DNA of 7,738 nt from Deltaproteobacteria bacterium (GCA_003249585.1 QKIM01000438.1:1-7738), one strand, 5' to 3'. Shown: positions 1 through 6,660, numbered from the stretch's first letter. The notes: generated from the letters alone by a model not told the origin. Made by a program: numbers and translations.

Positions 1-1
1 A

Positions 2-325
2 CCTGGCCTTATTTTCCACAGTGATCGGGGCAGCCAATATGCATGCCACGACTTCAGAAAATTGCTGACGAAATACGGCATGCTATCGAGCATGAGTCGA
101 AAAGGGAATTGTTGAGACAATGCAGTGACCGAGAGTTTTTTCTCAACAATCAAAAGGGAGTTACTTGGTCAGTGGATATGGAAAAACCAGCAGGCGACCA
201 GAATGGCAATCTTCGAGTACCTTGAAGTGTTCTACAATAGGAAGCGAAAACACTCTAAAAACGGAATGTTACACCCGGAGCAGTACGAAAACTGTTCCGT
301 TCATGAGGCTGATGTGGCAGCATAA
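2..325 (+). pseudogene. IS3-family transposase OrfB, C-terminal part with in-frame stop
   Basis: Reading frame 2 from the window edge gives the C-terminal catalytic part of an IS3-type OrfB. It shows HSDRGSQY, which carries the second Asp of the DDE triad, then [21 protein letters not shown], which carries the catalytic Glu. Next come STIKREL, FEYLEVFYNRKRKHS and LHPEQYE, the usual family C-terminus, ending in TAA at 323-325. The codon at 113-115 is TGA where the family has NCW or NCY before DNA, so a single TGG-to-TGA change would explain it. TGA ends several intact genes in this window, so recoding as Trp is unlikely. The rest of the frame is undamaged, so the mutation is recent or a sequencing error. 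A GTG restart at 125 would lack the second Asp. The family call is secure; the subgroup is not determined. Confidence 0.88.
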
Positions 326-331
326 ACTACC

Positions 332-356
332 TGTCCACTAAACTGGGTGAAGGTCA
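332..356. repeat. Candidate right terminal inverted repeat of the IS3-family element
   Basis: Seven bases after the transposase stop codon lies a 25-base segment beginning TGTCCACTAAACTGG and ending GGTCA. Read inward from the outer edge it starts TGACC, matching the TGA start usual for IS3-family termini. The position directly behind orfB is where the right repeat is expected. The left copy is not in the window, so the boundary is inferred from position and the terminal TG/CA rule only. Confidence 0.6.
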
Positions 357-366
357 GTGTGCCTGG

Positions 367-395
367 TTGCATTTGAATATGCACTGGAGTATAGT
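367..395 (+). promoter_or_regulatory. Sigma-70 type promoter of the lipoprotein gene
   Basis: TTGCAT (367-372) and TATAGT (390-395) are separated by exactly 17 bases. They match the -35 consensus at 4 of 6 positions and the -10 consensus at 5 of 6. Transcription would begin near 402, leaving a leader of about 27 bases before the ATG at 429. The whole promoter lies just outside the insertion-sequence end at 356, so the core promoter survived, but anything upstream of about -46 is now insertion-sequence DNA. This is a consensus match only. Confidence 0.5.
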
Positions 396-428
396 TGTCG
401 AAAAACACGAGCAATCTCGAGGTGCACC

Positions 429-1499
429 ATGCAAAAATCCCTTCTCCTCCTGAGTTTCCTTCTGGCCCTCTCCTCCTGTGGGAAGAAGGCGGGCACCACT
501 CCCGCAAAAAAAGACCCACCTGCAGCAAGTGGGAAGAAAAAAGCCGACCCCAAACCCCCTCAAACGGGAGCGCCGGACTACGACGCCCGAGCCCGGCTCG
601 AGAAGCTCATCGAGACGGGCGAGGAGATGGAGAAGGACTTCGATGGCAAGAAGCTCTTCGCGAAATCAGGGCTCAAGATGGGGGACGGCTGCCTCCAGAA
701 GGGGGAGGTCTTCGTCCATAAGCTCAAATCCCCAAAGGGCAAACTGCAGGGGGTCATCTTCCACGTGTGGCCCGACAGCTTCAAGCCGTGCGAGAAACCC
801 GACAGCGATAAGGTAAAAGACGAGCCCGAGGGAGATTCGGACAAGGACGCCAAGGAAGAGGAAGAGCCCTTCCCACCCAACTTCTGTACCGTCACCATCG
901 CCAATAAAGACGGAAAAGAGGTGCTCGTGGGGAGAAACTTCATGCCCTCAAGTGCCACCTATAAAAAGCTCCTGGTGGAGGTCGTGCCGGGCAAATGGGG
1001 GATCGACATCATCTCCATCGAGTACGACAATGCCAACGGGGCCATGGCGCAGTGCAAGAAAAACGATGACGACAGCCCCGAGGAGATAGAGCGGGGCGTC
1101 AATATCCTCTCGCTCATGAACGGAAAGGTCACCGAGGTGGACAGCATCACCCTCGTCTCCGACACCCACACCCCGGGGGACGTGGACAGCCACGCGGCCA
1201 GGGCCAGGTGGTACTTCCTCCTGACAGGCGCGGTGAAGACCCCGGTCCTGGTGGTCACGAAGTACGACGTCCGGCACCCCAACAACACCCACATGGAGAA
1301 CGACCCGGATGCCGAGCCAAATCCGGTCACCTGCTCCACCAAGGCCCTCTTCTACAGGCTCGACCTCAAGGGTACCAAACTGACCATGGTCAGCAGCAAA
1401 GCGGACCTGGACACGCTCCGCAAAAACCCGACCCTCGCCAAAATCCCCCTGACACAGAGCGCCGAAGGGGAAGAGAAGTGCAAATCCCTGGAGCCCTGA
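429..1499 (+). CDS. Predicted outer-membrane lipoprotein of unknown function
   Basis: The product is 356 residues. It begins with a lipoprotein signal: Lys3, a Leu-rich hydrophobic core, then the lipobox LSSC with the lipidated Cys at residue 17. Gly follows the Cys and there is no Asp at +2, so outer-membrane retention is expected by the E. coli rule. Residues 18-48 are a Lys/Pro/Ala linker. The mature body has six further Cys (88, 121, 153, 209, 302, 351), an even number that would allow disulfides in the periplasm. A highly charged loop lies at about 122-148 (DSDK, GDSDKDAKEEEE). I recognise no catalytic motif or family. The start is set by GAGGTG at 419-424, four bases before the ATG; an in-frame GTG at 357 would run through the promoter and put residues ahead of the signal peptide. 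The gene stands alone: insertion-sequence remnant upstream, convergent operon downstream. That the ORF is real and secreted is firm; its role is unknown. Confidence 0.85.
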   Translation: MQKSLLLLSFLLALSSCGKKAGTTPAKKDPPAASGKKKADPKPPQTGAPDYDARARLEKLIETGEEMEKDFDGKKLFAKSGLKMGDGCLQKGEVFVHKLKSPKGKLQGVIFHVWPDSFKPCEKPDSDKVKDEPEGDSDKDAKEEEEPFPPNFCTVTIANKDGKEVLVGRNFMPSSATYKKLLVEVVPGKWGIDIISIEYDNANGAMAQCKKNDDDSPEEIERGVNILSLMNGKVTEVDSITLVSDTHTPGDVDSHAARARWYFLLTGAVKTPVLVVTKYDVRHPNNTHMENDPDAEPNPVTCSTKALFYRLDLKGTKLTMVSSKADLDTLRKNPTLAKIPLTQSAEGEEKCKSLEP

Positions 1500-1654
1500 G
1501 ACCACACCGATATCGCGCGGCAGATGGCCGACCCCCGTCGGGAGACAGAGGAAGGCCATCGCATTGCAAGGGTTGCTCGCAAACTCGCAACACCCCTCCT
1601 CGGTGAAACCCGATTTGTCAATAGCCGCGGCGCCGCAGTGGCCGTCTTCAACCC
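1500..1654. other. Convergent intergenic region with inverted repeats
   Basis: These 155 bases separate the ends of two convergent transcription units. GATGGCC (1523-1529) is perfectly inverted as GGCCATC (1554-1560), with a nested hairpin CCGAC/GTCGG at 1528-1541. A second imperfect inverted repeat pairs GGTTGC near 1571-1576 with GCAAC near 1587-1591, plus a bulged base before CCC. A 10-base palindrome, GCGGCGCCGC, is at 1627-1636. None is followed by a T tract on either strand, so I see no classical intrinsic terminator. The hairpins may still help end or protect both transcripts. No RNA gene or convincing ORF is visible. Confidence 0.35.
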
Positions 1655-1900
1655 CTACAGAGCGCTGAGGCCGAAGGAGAGGGTGAGGTAGTACACAAGG
1701 GTGATGCAGGCGGTGGCCGACGCGAGGATGGTGGAGAGTCGGTTGAGCTTCTTCTCGGCATCCGTGGGGGCCTTCTGGGAGAGGGCCAGGGCCATGCCCG
1801 ACAGAGAGACGGCGGGGGCCACGAAGAGGGGCAGCGGCAGGGGAATGAAGAAGAGGGCAAAGCCGAGAAGCGAGATGGAGAAGCCGGCGATGCCCCACAT
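1655..1900 (-). CDS. Small membrane protein of unknown function
   Basis: The product is 81 residues and begins MWGIAGFSISLLG. There are two, perhaps three, hydrophobic segments: residues 2-20, about 22-41, and after a polar stretch (QKAPTDAEKKLNR, 42-54) another at about 57-79. The layout of hydrophobic, short polar loop, hydrophobic is like small DUF4190-type membrane proteins, but this is only a resemblance. The frame is open much further upstream, but that extension reads through repeat DNA. The ATG at 1900 fits better because it lies four bases after the stop codon of the preceding gene and has AGAGGA about 11 bases upstream. It is the last gene of the leuS-lysK transcript. Hydrophobicity and tight spacing argue for a real gene; the function is unknown. 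Confidence 0.6.
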   Translation of the reverse strand: MWGIAGFSISLLGFALFFIPLPLPLFVAPAVSLSGMALALSQKAPTDAEKKLNRLSTILASATACITLVYYLTLSFGLSAL

Positions 1901-1904
1901 GGTG

Positions 1905-2312
1905 CTATTTGTCCTCTTTGGTGGTGGAAGAAGATGGATTCCCGCCTTCGCGGGAAGGACGGGGGGCGTCGGAAGGACGGGGGGCGTCGGATGGATGGGT
2001 GGCGTCGGAGAATGAGGGATTTCCGCCTTCGCGGGAAGGACGGGAAGCGTCGGAAGGACGTGAGGGGCTGGTCTGTTTCGGTACCCTGGGCGTGGTCTTC
2101 CGGGTTCGCTTGCGACGGGGCTCCGGGTCCTTCGTGGGGTGGAGCATGGGGGCGAAAGAGTGGTCCATGGAAGCGCTCCGGGTGAGCCACAGGCCCATGC
2201 GCTCCAGATGTCCACCCAGGAGCACCGGCATGCGCACGGTGTCTCGCAGGTAGCGCTTGCCCTTGATGGTCTTGAGGGTGATTTTCGGGGTATCGGTTTT
2301 CTTTTCGGTCAC
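1905..2312 (-). CDS. Small basic protein with a repeat-derived C-terminal tail
   Basis: The product is 135 residues and of no family I recognise. Residues 1-72 look like ordinary protein: a Lys-rich start, then KGKRYLRDTVRMPVLLGG, HLERMGLWLTRSASMDHSF and a basic run PRRKRTRK at about 65-72. Residues 84-129 are low complexity and come from REP-like DNA: SDASRPSREGGNPS at 87-100 recurs as SDAPRPSREGGNPS at 114-127, exactly 27 residues later. The start is GTG, sharing the four bases GTGA with the lysK stop codon, and GGAG lies five bases upstream, so translational coupling to lysK is likely. The basic N-terminal part might bind nucleic acid, which is speculation. Other minus-strand frames are open through the repeats, but only this one has the start signal and overlap. 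The original gene may have ended near residue 80 before the repeats arrived. Confidence 0.55.
   Translation of the reverse strand: MTEKKTDTPKITLKTIKGKRYLRDTVRMPVLLGGHLERMGLWLTRSASMDHSFAPMLHPTKDPEPRRKRTRKTTPRVPKQTSPSRPSDASRPSREGGNPSFSDATHPSDAPRPSDAPRPSREGGNPSSSTTKEDK
1939..2069. repeat. REP-like palindromes with 18-bp tandem units
   Basis: Two hairpins with the same 3' arm and loop lie 81 bases apart in the same orientation. The first is TTCCCGC-CTTC-GCGGGAA (1939-1956, perfect 7-bp stem). The second is TTTCCGC-CTTC-GCGGGAA (2020-2037, one G:T pair). Each is followed by 18-bp units of the form GGAAGGACGGGGGGCGTC: 1953-1970, 1971-1988 (identical) and a diverged 1989-2006 after the first; 2034-2051 and a diverged 2052-2069 after the second. 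On the minus strand the three frames read PSREGGNPS, PAKAGIH and RRRESI, peptides familiar from widespread REP-type intergenic repeats accidentally translated in many bacteria. Unit length and spacing are multiples of three, so frames stay open. Confidence 0.8.
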
Positions 2313-3880
2313 ATGGACTCCGTACTGAGGGCCTTGGCGAGCATCTCCTTGAGCTTCTCAAGGCCGATGAGCTTCACGAAGGAACCGAACCTTGGTCCGC
2401 GCTCCTGGCCGAGGAGGCTCTGGTAGATACCTGAAAAGAGCTCCTGTGGCTTCACGTCGTGGGCCTTGGCCACGTCGAAGGGGATGGCCTGCAGGCCGTC
2501 GACCGGAGCGTCGGGAGGCAGCGCCATGAGCCGCTCAAGAATCTCCTCGAGCATGGTGCGCAGCTGCCCCTCGGGGGTGATGAATTTCTTTTCGGGGAGG
2601 ATGAAGTCCCGATAGTAGACCAGGCTCTTGTCCACCAGATCGTTGACCGTGTCGCGGTAGTCGGCGGCCTTGTCGTCGTACTTGTCGAGGTATTTGTGCA
2701 AAAGCTCGGGGTCATCGGCGCCCACGGCACTCACCAGGTTGTTGACCACGGAGAAGGAGATGGAGCTCTCGTAGCTCGGGGGGGTCCCGCCGTAGATGTG
2801 CCACACGGCCATGTCGGGCCGGGCCTCGGGGGCCGCCTCGCCGAAGGTCTTGAGCTCGCCCAGGTAGTCGTCGACCACCTTGGGGATCATGTCGAAGAAG
2901 AGACGCTTGGCCTTCTTGGGGTTCTGGAAGATGTAGTAGAGCAGGGACTCGATGGGGGCGTAGGAGAGCCAGGAGTCCACGGTGAGGCCCTTGCCCACGG
3001 ACTTGGAGATCTTCTCGCCGTTCTCGTCGAGGAACATCTCGTAGAAGAGGCCCGCGGGGGCCTTTCTGCCGAGCAGGCGGCAGATCTTGGCGCTGAGGCG
3101 GGCGGACTCGATGAGGTCCTTGCCGTACATCTCGTAGCCGATACCGTAGGAGAACCAGCGCAGGGCCCAGTCCACCTTCCAGCCCACCTTGGCGTTGCCC
3201 CCCGTCACGGGGATCTCCCCGGTGTAGCCGCAGCCCTCACCCGTACCGAAGCTGCGGTCGCAGGCGATGTCCAGCGTGCCCGTCTCGGGGTGCACCTTCA
3301 CCACGCGGGTGGAGTAGACCTTGCCGCATCTGGGACAGACGGGCATCACGGGGGACCACTCGGCGCGGTTCTCCTCACGGAGCGTGGGGACGATGAGGTT
3401 GCGGATCTCCTCGTGTTTTTCGAGGATGAGGCGGAGCCCCTCGTCGAAGTCGCCGCGCTTGTAGGCCTGGGCCGAGGACTGGAACCGGTACTCGAACCCG
3501 AAGGTGTCCAGGAACTCCTGGAGCTTTCCGTTCATGTAGGCGGAGAAGGACTCGGCCTCCCCGAAGGGGTCGGGGATGGAGGAGAGGGGCTTGCCCAGAT
3601 TGGCGGTGAGCAGCTCCTTGTTGGGGAGGTTCAGGGGGACCTTACGCAGGCCGTCCATGTCGTCGGAGAAGGCGATGAGCTCCGTGGGGAGCCCCGTGAG
3701 CTCCTCGAAGGCCTTGCGCACCCAGGTGGTGCGGGCCACCTCGGCGAAGGTGCCGATGTGGGGGAGGCCCGAGGGGCCGAAGCCAGTCTCGAAGCGGACG
3801 GGGTTCGTGCCCTCGAAGGGGCCGTGGGACTTGATCAGGGAGGCGGCCTCCTGGAAAGGCCAGCTTTTGAAATCACTCAT
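2309..3880 (-). CDS. lysK: Lysyl-tRNA synthetase, class I
   Basis: The product is 523 residues, the usual size for bacterial class I LysRS. It attaches lysine to tRNA-Lys with ATP in the cytoplasm using a Rossmann catalytic domain, unlike the unrelated class II LysRS of most bacteria. The class I signatures are clear: PSGLPHIGT with HIGT at 41-44, then KISKS at 290-294 followed by VGKG. FSDDMDGLRKVP (71-82) is typical of the family. A CPRC pair (182/185) and Cys 207 and 217 form a zinc-ribbon-like insertion. The part after about 300 is the helical anticodon-binding region. The start ATG lies ten bases after leuS with only a weak purine-rich site (TGAGAG), suggesting coupling to leuS. The 3' end overlaps the next gene by four bases. 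Class I LysRS is typical of archaea, spirochaetes and some proteobacteria, so the gene is probably of ancient horizontal origin. Confidence 0.96.
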   Translation of the reverse strand: MSDFKSWPFQEAASLIKSHGPFEGTNPVRFETGFGPSGLPHIGTFAEVARTTWVRKAFEELTGLPTELIAFSDDMDGLRKVPLNLPNKELLTANLGKPLSSIPDPFGEAESFSAYMNGKLQEFLDTFGFEYRFQSSAQAYKRGDFDEGLRLILEKHEEIRNLIVPTLREENRAEWSPVMPVCPRCGKVYSTRVVKVHPETGTLDIACDRSFGTGEGCGYTGEIPVTGGNAKVGWKVDWALRWFSYGIGYEMYGKDLIESARLSAKICRLLGRKAPAGLFYEMFLDENGEKISKSVGKGLTVDSWLSYAPIESLLYYIFQNPKKAKRLFFDMIPKVVDDYLGELKTFGEAAPEARPDMAVWHIYGGTPPSYESSISFSVVNNLVSAVGADDPELLHKYLDKYDDKAADYRDTVNDLVDKSLVYYRDFILPEKKFITPEGQLRTMLEEILERLMALPPDAPVDGLQAIPFDVAKAHDVKPQELFSGIYQSLLGQERGPRFGSFVKLIGLEKLKEMLAKALSTESM

Positions 3881-3890
3881 GGAAAAACTC

Positions 3891-6446
3891 TCAGTTGGCC
3901 ACCACGTTGGCGAGCCTTTTGGGGATGTAGATGAACTTGCGCAGGGTCTTGCCGGCGATGAGCTCCTGGATCTTGGGAGAGGCGAGCACGAGCTCCTTCA
4001 CCTGGTCCTCGGCGGCGTCGGCGGGCACGTTGATGCGGTCGCGCACCTTGCCGTTGACCTGGACGACCAGGAGGAACTCGGCTTCCTTCAGCAGCTCCTC
4101 GTCGTGAATCGGCCAGGAGAAGTTGGTGAGCAGCTCGGAATGACCCAAGCGCTCCCACAGCTCCTCGGCCATGTGGGAGGCGAAGGGGGCGATGAGGCGG
4201 ATGCCCATGGCGAGGGCCTCGCGGTAGTCGGCCCACTCGGAGGGCGAGGCGGGCTTCACCGTGCCCAGCTCGTTGAAGAGCACCCGGATCTCGGCTATGG
4301 CGGTGTTGAAGTGGAAGCGCTCGATGTCCTCGGTGACCTTCTTGACGGCCCGATGTGCCACCTTGCGGATCTCGCTGGTACCGAGCTCGCCGCACTCTGG
4401 GGCCGCCTCGAGGAAGGCCGTGGCGATGCGCCACACCTTGTTGATGAACTTGCTGGTCCCCTCGACGCCGGCGTCGGACCACTCCAGGTCGCGCTCCGGG
4501 GGGGAGTCCGAGAGCATGAAGAAGCGCACGGTGTCGGCCCCGAAGGTGTCGATGTACTTCATGGGGTCCACGACGTTCTTCTTGGACTTGGACATCTTCT
4601 CCACGCGGCCGCGCTCCACGGGGGCGCCGCACTGGGTGCAGGCGTGATCCTTGGTGACCTCCTCGGGGAAGAGCCAGCCGTGGGTCGGACACTTCTGGGC
4701 CTCCATGGTGACCATGCCCTGGGTGAGCAGGCGGTTGAAGGGCTCGTCGAGGTCCACGTGCCCGAGGTCGCGCAGCACCTTGGTGAAGAAGCGGGCATAT
4801 AAAAGATGCATGACCGCGTGCTCCACACCGCCGATGTACTGATCCACGCCCATCCAGTAGTTGGCCGCCTCCTTGTCGAAGATCCCCGTCTCGTGACGGG
4901 GAGAGGTGTAGCGCAGGAAATACCAGGAGGACTCCATGAAGGTGTCCATGGTGTCGGTATCGCGCAGGGCCGGCTCGCCGCACACGGGGCACGCCACGTG
5001 CTTCCAGGTGGGGTGGGCCGCCAGGGGAGATCCCGAGGTGTGGTCCGCCCAGTTGATGTCGTCGGGGAGGGTCACGGGGAGCTGCTCCTCGGGGACCTTC
5101 ACGATGCCGCACTTCTCACAGTGGATCATGGGGATGGGGGCGCCCCAGTAGCGCTGGCGGCTGATGCCCCAGTCGCGCAGGCGGTAGTTGATGGTGGAGT
5201 CGCCGTAGCCCATCTCCTTGAGATAGCCGATCACCCTGGACTTACCCTCTTCGTTGGGCACGCCCGTGAAGGGGCCGGAGTTGACCATGGTGCCGGCGTC
5301 CACGTAGGCCTCGGTGAGGAGGCTGGCGTCGTCGGGGGTGCTCTCGCCCTTGATCACGACCTCCATGGGGATGCCGTACTTCTGGGCGAAGTAGAAGTCG
5401 CGCTGATCATGGGCGGGGACGGCCATGACAGCGCCCGTGCCGTAGTCCATGAGCACGAAGTTGGCGATGTACACCGGGGCCTTCTTCCCGGTGACCGGGT
5501 TGGTCACGTACCGGCCCGTGAAGACACCCTCCTTCTCGTAGTCGTCGGAGGTGCGGTTGATCTTGTCCTCGTTGCGCACCTTCTTGACGAAGGCGGCGAC
5601 CTCCTCCTCACGCCCGGTGCCCGCGGCCAGCTGCAGCGCCAGGGGGTGCTCGGCGGCCAGGGACATGAAGGTCACCCCCCACAGGGTGTCGGGGCGGGTG
5701 GTGAAGATCTCGATGTGGGTGGTGTCGCCCTCGGGGCGATCCAGCGGGAAGCGCACCAGGGCGCCCTCGGACCGGCCGATCCAGTTGCGCTGCATGGTGA
5801 GCACCTTCTCGGGCCAGCCGCCGTGGAGCTTCTCGATATCCGCCAGGAGCTCCTCGGTGTAGTCGGTGATCTTGAAGAACCACTGCACGAGCTCCTTCTG
5901 CTCCACCTCGGAGGAGCAGCGCCAGCAGCGCCCGTCCTCAACCTGCTCGTTGGCGAGCACCGTGGCACAGTCCGCGCACCAGTTCACGAAGGAGGACTTG
6001 CGGTAAGCGAGACCCCGGTCCGCCATCTGGGTGAAGAGCTTCTGCTCCCACCTGAAGTAGCCGGGATGGCAGGTGGCCAGCTCGCGATCCCAGTCGTAGG
6101 AGTACCCGAGGGCCTGGAGCTGCTCACGCATCTGTTTGATGTTCTTGTAGGTCCAGTCGGCGGGATGGACGTTGGCCTTGATGGCGGCGTTCTCGGCGGG
6201 GAGGCCGAAGGCGTCCCAGCCCATGGGGTACAGAACATTATATCCCATGGCGCGGCGGGTACGGGCGACCACATCGCCGATGGAGTAGTTGCGCACGTGC
6301 CCCATGTGGAGCTTCCCCGAGGGATAGGGGAACATCTCGAGGACATAATATTTTTTCTTGTCGGCCTCGGCCTTGGCTTTGAACACGCCGGCGTCTTTCC
6401 AGCGCTGCTGCCACTTCGCTTCGATTTCCTTGTGATTGAAATCCAT
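3891..6446 (-). CDS. leuS: Leucyl-tRNA synthetase
   Basis: It charges tRNA-Leu and proofreads mischarged products. All expected parts are present (numbered from the upstream ATG at 6452): [11 protein letters not shown], with HMGH at 49-52; a zinc-binding CADC at 159-162 with CWRC at 176-179; the CP1 editing domain with TTRPDTLWG at 251-259 and the editing Asp in VPAHDQRD at 349; further Cys pairs at 445/448 and 488/491; a CPTH...CTQC leucine-specific insertion just before KMSKS at 619-623; and a C-terminal anticodon and tRNA-binding region ending [12 protein letters not shown] and LANVVAN. The size (851 or 853 residues) matches bacterial LeuRS. Two ATGs compete: GGAG is only three bases from the one at 6452 but nine from that at 6446, so I chose 6446. 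It is the first gene of a minus-strand operon with lysK. Confidence 0.97.
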   Translation of the reverse strand: MDFNHKEIEAKWQQRWKDAGVFKAKAEADKKKYYVLEMFPYPSGKLHMGHVRNYSIGDVVARTRRAMGYNVLYPMGWDAFGLPAENAAIKANVHPADWTYKNIKQMREQLQALGYSYDWDRELATCHPGYFRWEQKLFTQMADRGLAYRKSSFVNWCADCATVLANEQVEDGRCWRCSSEVEQKELVQWFFKITDYTEELLADIEKLHGGWPEKVLTMQRNWIGRSEGALVRFPLDRPEGDTTHIEIFTTRPDTLWGVTFMSLAAEHPLALQLAAGTGREEEVAAFVKKVRNEDKINRTSDDYEKEGVFTGRYVTNPVTGKKAPVYIANFVLMDYGTGAVMAVPAHDQRDFYFAQKYGIPMEVVIKGESTPDDASLLTEAYVDAGTMVNSGPFTGVPNEEGKSRVIGYLKEMGYGDSTINYRLRDWGISRQRYWGAPIPMIHCEKCGIVKVPEEQLPVTLPDDINWADHTSGSPLAAHPTWKHVACPVCGEPALRDTDTMDTFMESSWYFLRYTSPRHETGIFDKEAANYWMGVDQYIGGVEHAVMHLLYARFFTKVLRDLGHVDLDEPFNRLLTQGMVTMEAQKCPTHGWLFPEEVTKDHACTQCGAPVERGRVEKMSKSKKNVVDPMKYIDTFGADTVRFFMLSDSPPERDLEWSDAGVEGTSKFINKVWRIATAFLEAAPECGELGTSEIRKVAHRAVKKVTEDIERFHFNTAIAEIRVLFNELGTVKPASPSEWADYREALAMGIRLIAPFASHMAEELWERLGHSELLTNFSWPIHDEELLKEAEFLLVVQVNGKVRDRINVPADAAEDQVKELVLASPKIQELIAGKTLRKFIYIPKRLANVVAN

Positions 6447-6479
6447 AACCATTCACTCCAGTTCGAGAGTATTGGACCA

Positions 6480-6528
6480 GGCGGCCACGAGGCCGCCGCG
6501 GGCGGGCTCCGCACTCGGGGAGGGAGCC
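6480..6528 (-). promoter_or_regulatory. Two GC-rich hairpins in the leuS leader
   Basis: Between the candidate leuS promoter and its start codon the transcript would form two stems. GGCTCC/GGAGCC pairs 6523-6528 with 6505-6510 around a 12-base loop. A perfect 7-bp stem, GGCGGCC/GGCCGCC, at 6480-6497 encloses a four-base loop. Neither is followed by a U run, so this is not an ordinary intrinsic terminator. There is no leucine-rich leader peptide: the only ATG-led frame here has two Leu codons close to the start codon region and no stop before leuS. A regulatory role is possible but unproven. Confidence 0.4.
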
Positions 6529-6541
6529 ACATGCTATCAGC

Positions 6542-6569
6542 TTGATACAGGATTTTCATAAAATGTCAA
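6542..6569 (-). promoter_or_regulatory. Sigma-70 type promoter of the leuS-lysK operon
   Basis: On the minus strand a perfect -35 box TTGACA (6569-6564) is followed after 16 bases by TATCAA (6547-6542), a 4 of 6 match to the -10 consensus. An A/T-rich stretch lies just upstream and could act as an UP element. The start of transcription would fall near 6535, giving a leader of about 88 bases. This is a consensus-based prediction, supported by its position directly ahead of the operon. Confidence 0.5.
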
Positions 6570-6577
6570 AAAAGATC

Positions 6578-6606
6578 TTGATCGCCCAGGAGGGTTCAAC
6601 TATGTT
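6578..6606 (+). promoter_or_regulatory. Candidate promoter of the rpsF-rpsR-rplI operon
   Basis: TTGATC (6578-6583) and TATGTT (6601-6606) are separated by exactly 17 bases, each matching consensus at 4 of 6 positions. Transcription would begin near 6613, giving a leader of about 137 bases that contains both hairpins described below. Its -35 box is only eight bases from the divergent leuS -35 box, so the two polymerases would compete. An alternative -10-like TAAAAT at 6559-6564, without a good -35, would start the transcript upstream of a strong Shine-Dalgarno sequence at 6588; the two options exclude each other. Confidence 0.35.
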
Positions 6607-6640
6607 CTTCCCGCTTGAGAGCCGTGACTTGACACGGTCC

Positions 6641-6660
6641 TCACCGGGCTGTTCCGGTGA
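6641..6660 (+). promoter_or_regulatory. Hairpin in the rpsF leader
   Basis: TCACCGG (6641-6647) and CCGGTGA (6654-6660) form a perfect 7-bp stem with a six-base loop, GCTGTT. No T run follows, so it is not an intrinsic terminator. It lies about 90 bases ahead of rpsF, inside the predicted untranslated leader, and may be part of the operon's regulatory RNA. Confidence 0.45.

Larger units (their letters stand above)
1..356 (+). mobile_element. IS3-family insertion sequence, right-end remnant
   Basis: The window opens inside an IS3-family element, and only its 3' part is present. It contains the end of the OrfB (DDE integrase-type) transposase frame followed by a candidate right terminal inverted repeat that ends at 356. 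The stretch is richer in A/T than the roughly 60-65% GC genes that follow, which suggests foreign origin. The left end, OrfA, the frameshift site and any target-site duplication lie outside the window, so completeness and target duplication cannot be judged. The host sequence resumes at about 357. Confidence 0.85.

Noticed and set aside
113..115. TGA read as Trp (alternative genetic code)
   Set aside because: The lipoprotein gene, lysK, leuS and rpsR all end naturally at TGA, so it is a stop in this genome.
357..428. Upstream GTG start for the lipoprotein gene at 357
   Set aside because: It would begin at the IS boundary, translate through the promoter, and place 24 residues before a perfect signal peptide.
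1528..1541. CCGAC/GTCGG hairpin as an intrinsic terminator
   Set aside because: The stem is only five base pairs and no T tract follows on either strand; kept only as an intergenic inverted repeat.
948..1898. 316-codon minus-strand frame over the lipoprotein gene 3' half and the small membrane protein gene
   Set aside because: It overlaps two better-supported genes, is His/Arg/Pro/Gly-rich, and has no recognisable domain or binding site.
1939..2069. CRISPR array
   Set aside because: The repeats are short tandem units without unique spacers of constant length, lie inside a coding frame, and have no cas genes nearby.
1648..2361. Longer minus-strand frames (237 and 186 codons) through the repeat region
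   Set aside because: They stay open only because the repeats are GC-rich and in multiples of three. The products contain RRRESI- and PAKAGIH-type repeat peptides, and only the 135-codon frame has a Shine-Dalgarno and coupling to lysK. The 186-codon frame is kept only from its internal ATG at 1900.
2459..4802. Two long plus-strand frames (2459-3934 and 3576-4802) opposite lysK and the leuS 3' end
   Set aside because: Same artefact: low-complexity products, no start signals, and both real genes on the other strand are unmistakable.
4806..6545. 579-codon open frame on the plus strand opposite leuS
   Set aside because: It is antisense to a certain leuS. Its Gly/Val/His/Leu-rich product is typical of the complement of a GC-rich gene and shows no domain.
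6629..6634. Perfect TTGACA on the plus strand as an rpsF -35 box
   Set aside because: At 16-18 bases downstream there is only GC-rich hairpin sequence and no -10-like hexamer.
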